Assembly (NCBI GenBank): GCA_963596435.1
Contig: CAVBMG010000084.1
Location: forward strand, 1 to 14,586
Reading direction: 5' to 3'
Origin: COE1 sp963596435
Lineage (GTDB): Bacteria > Bacillota > Clostridia > Lachnospirales > Lachnospiraceae
DNA: 14,586 bases
Positions 14,566 to 14,586 of the stretch are shown here, piece by piece; position 1 is the stretch's first letter, and the number at the start of each line of letters is the position of its first letter. A program made the translations under genes and the position numbers. The notes beneath the pieces are model-generated. The model saw only the letters and a program-made list of their open reading frames with translations. It did no database searches and was not told where the DNA came from.

Positions 14566-14586
14566 GCGTACATTCATATAATATGT

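Noticed and set aside
1..14586. CRISPR array, tRNA, rRNA, insertion sequence or prophage
   Set aside because: No regularly spaced repeats, tRNA fold, rRNA sequence, transposase or phage protein was recognised on either strand.

Overview
The window looks like a chromosomal core segment from a Gram-positive anaerobe of the Clostridia, most likely a Lachnospiraceae gut bacterium. This is inferred from gene content, protein style and gene order, not from a database match. Supporting signs are strong AGGAGG-type ribosome binding sites, moderate-to-low GC with an AT-rich intergenic region, and the order rpsF-ssb-rpsR ... gdpP-rplI-dnaB typical of Firmicutes. No transposase, phage gene, CRISPR array, tRNA or rRNA was seen.

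Layout. Positions 1-121 hold two hairpins, one a terminator for a gene lying before the window. A methyl-accepting chemotaxis protein runs leftward (122-1822). It is separated by a 478-base AT-rich divergent control region from a rightward pair of cytosolic arabinan-degrading enzymes, a GH43 glycosidase and a GH51 alpha-L-arabinofuranosidase. Closely behind follow a small cysteine-rich DUF6171-like protein, a membrane-anchored GH25 lysozyme with its own promoter, a Sir2 NAD-dependent deacylase and a small DUF951 protein.

The promoter of the next operon overlaps the end of DUF951 and drives rpsF-ssb-rpsR, which ends in a strong terminator. A promoter touching that terminator drives pepT (tripeptide aminopeptidase) behind a leader that can be drawn as an H-type pseudoknot. 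A further extended -10 promoter starts gdpP (c-di-AMP phosphodiesterase), rplI and dnaB, with a one-base overlap between gdpP and rplI and only 13 bases between rplI and dnaB. A terminator follows dnaB. The last gene encodes a MerR/RacA-like helix-turn-helix protein with a long charged coiled coil, and the window closes on a bidirectional terminator.

Functionally, the left part senses and uses plant-derived substrates: a chemoreceptor, plus two enzymes without signal peptides that release arabinose from imported oligosaccharides. The middle is envelope and NAD-linked housekeeping. The right part is translation, replication and second-messenger core. I found no clear undescribed multi-gene system. 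The best leads are small: an inverted repeat framing the -10 box of the lysozyme promoter, the possible pseudoknot before pepT, a structured rpsF leader, an SSB ending one residue beyond the usual terminal Phe, and the RacA-like protein after dnaB.
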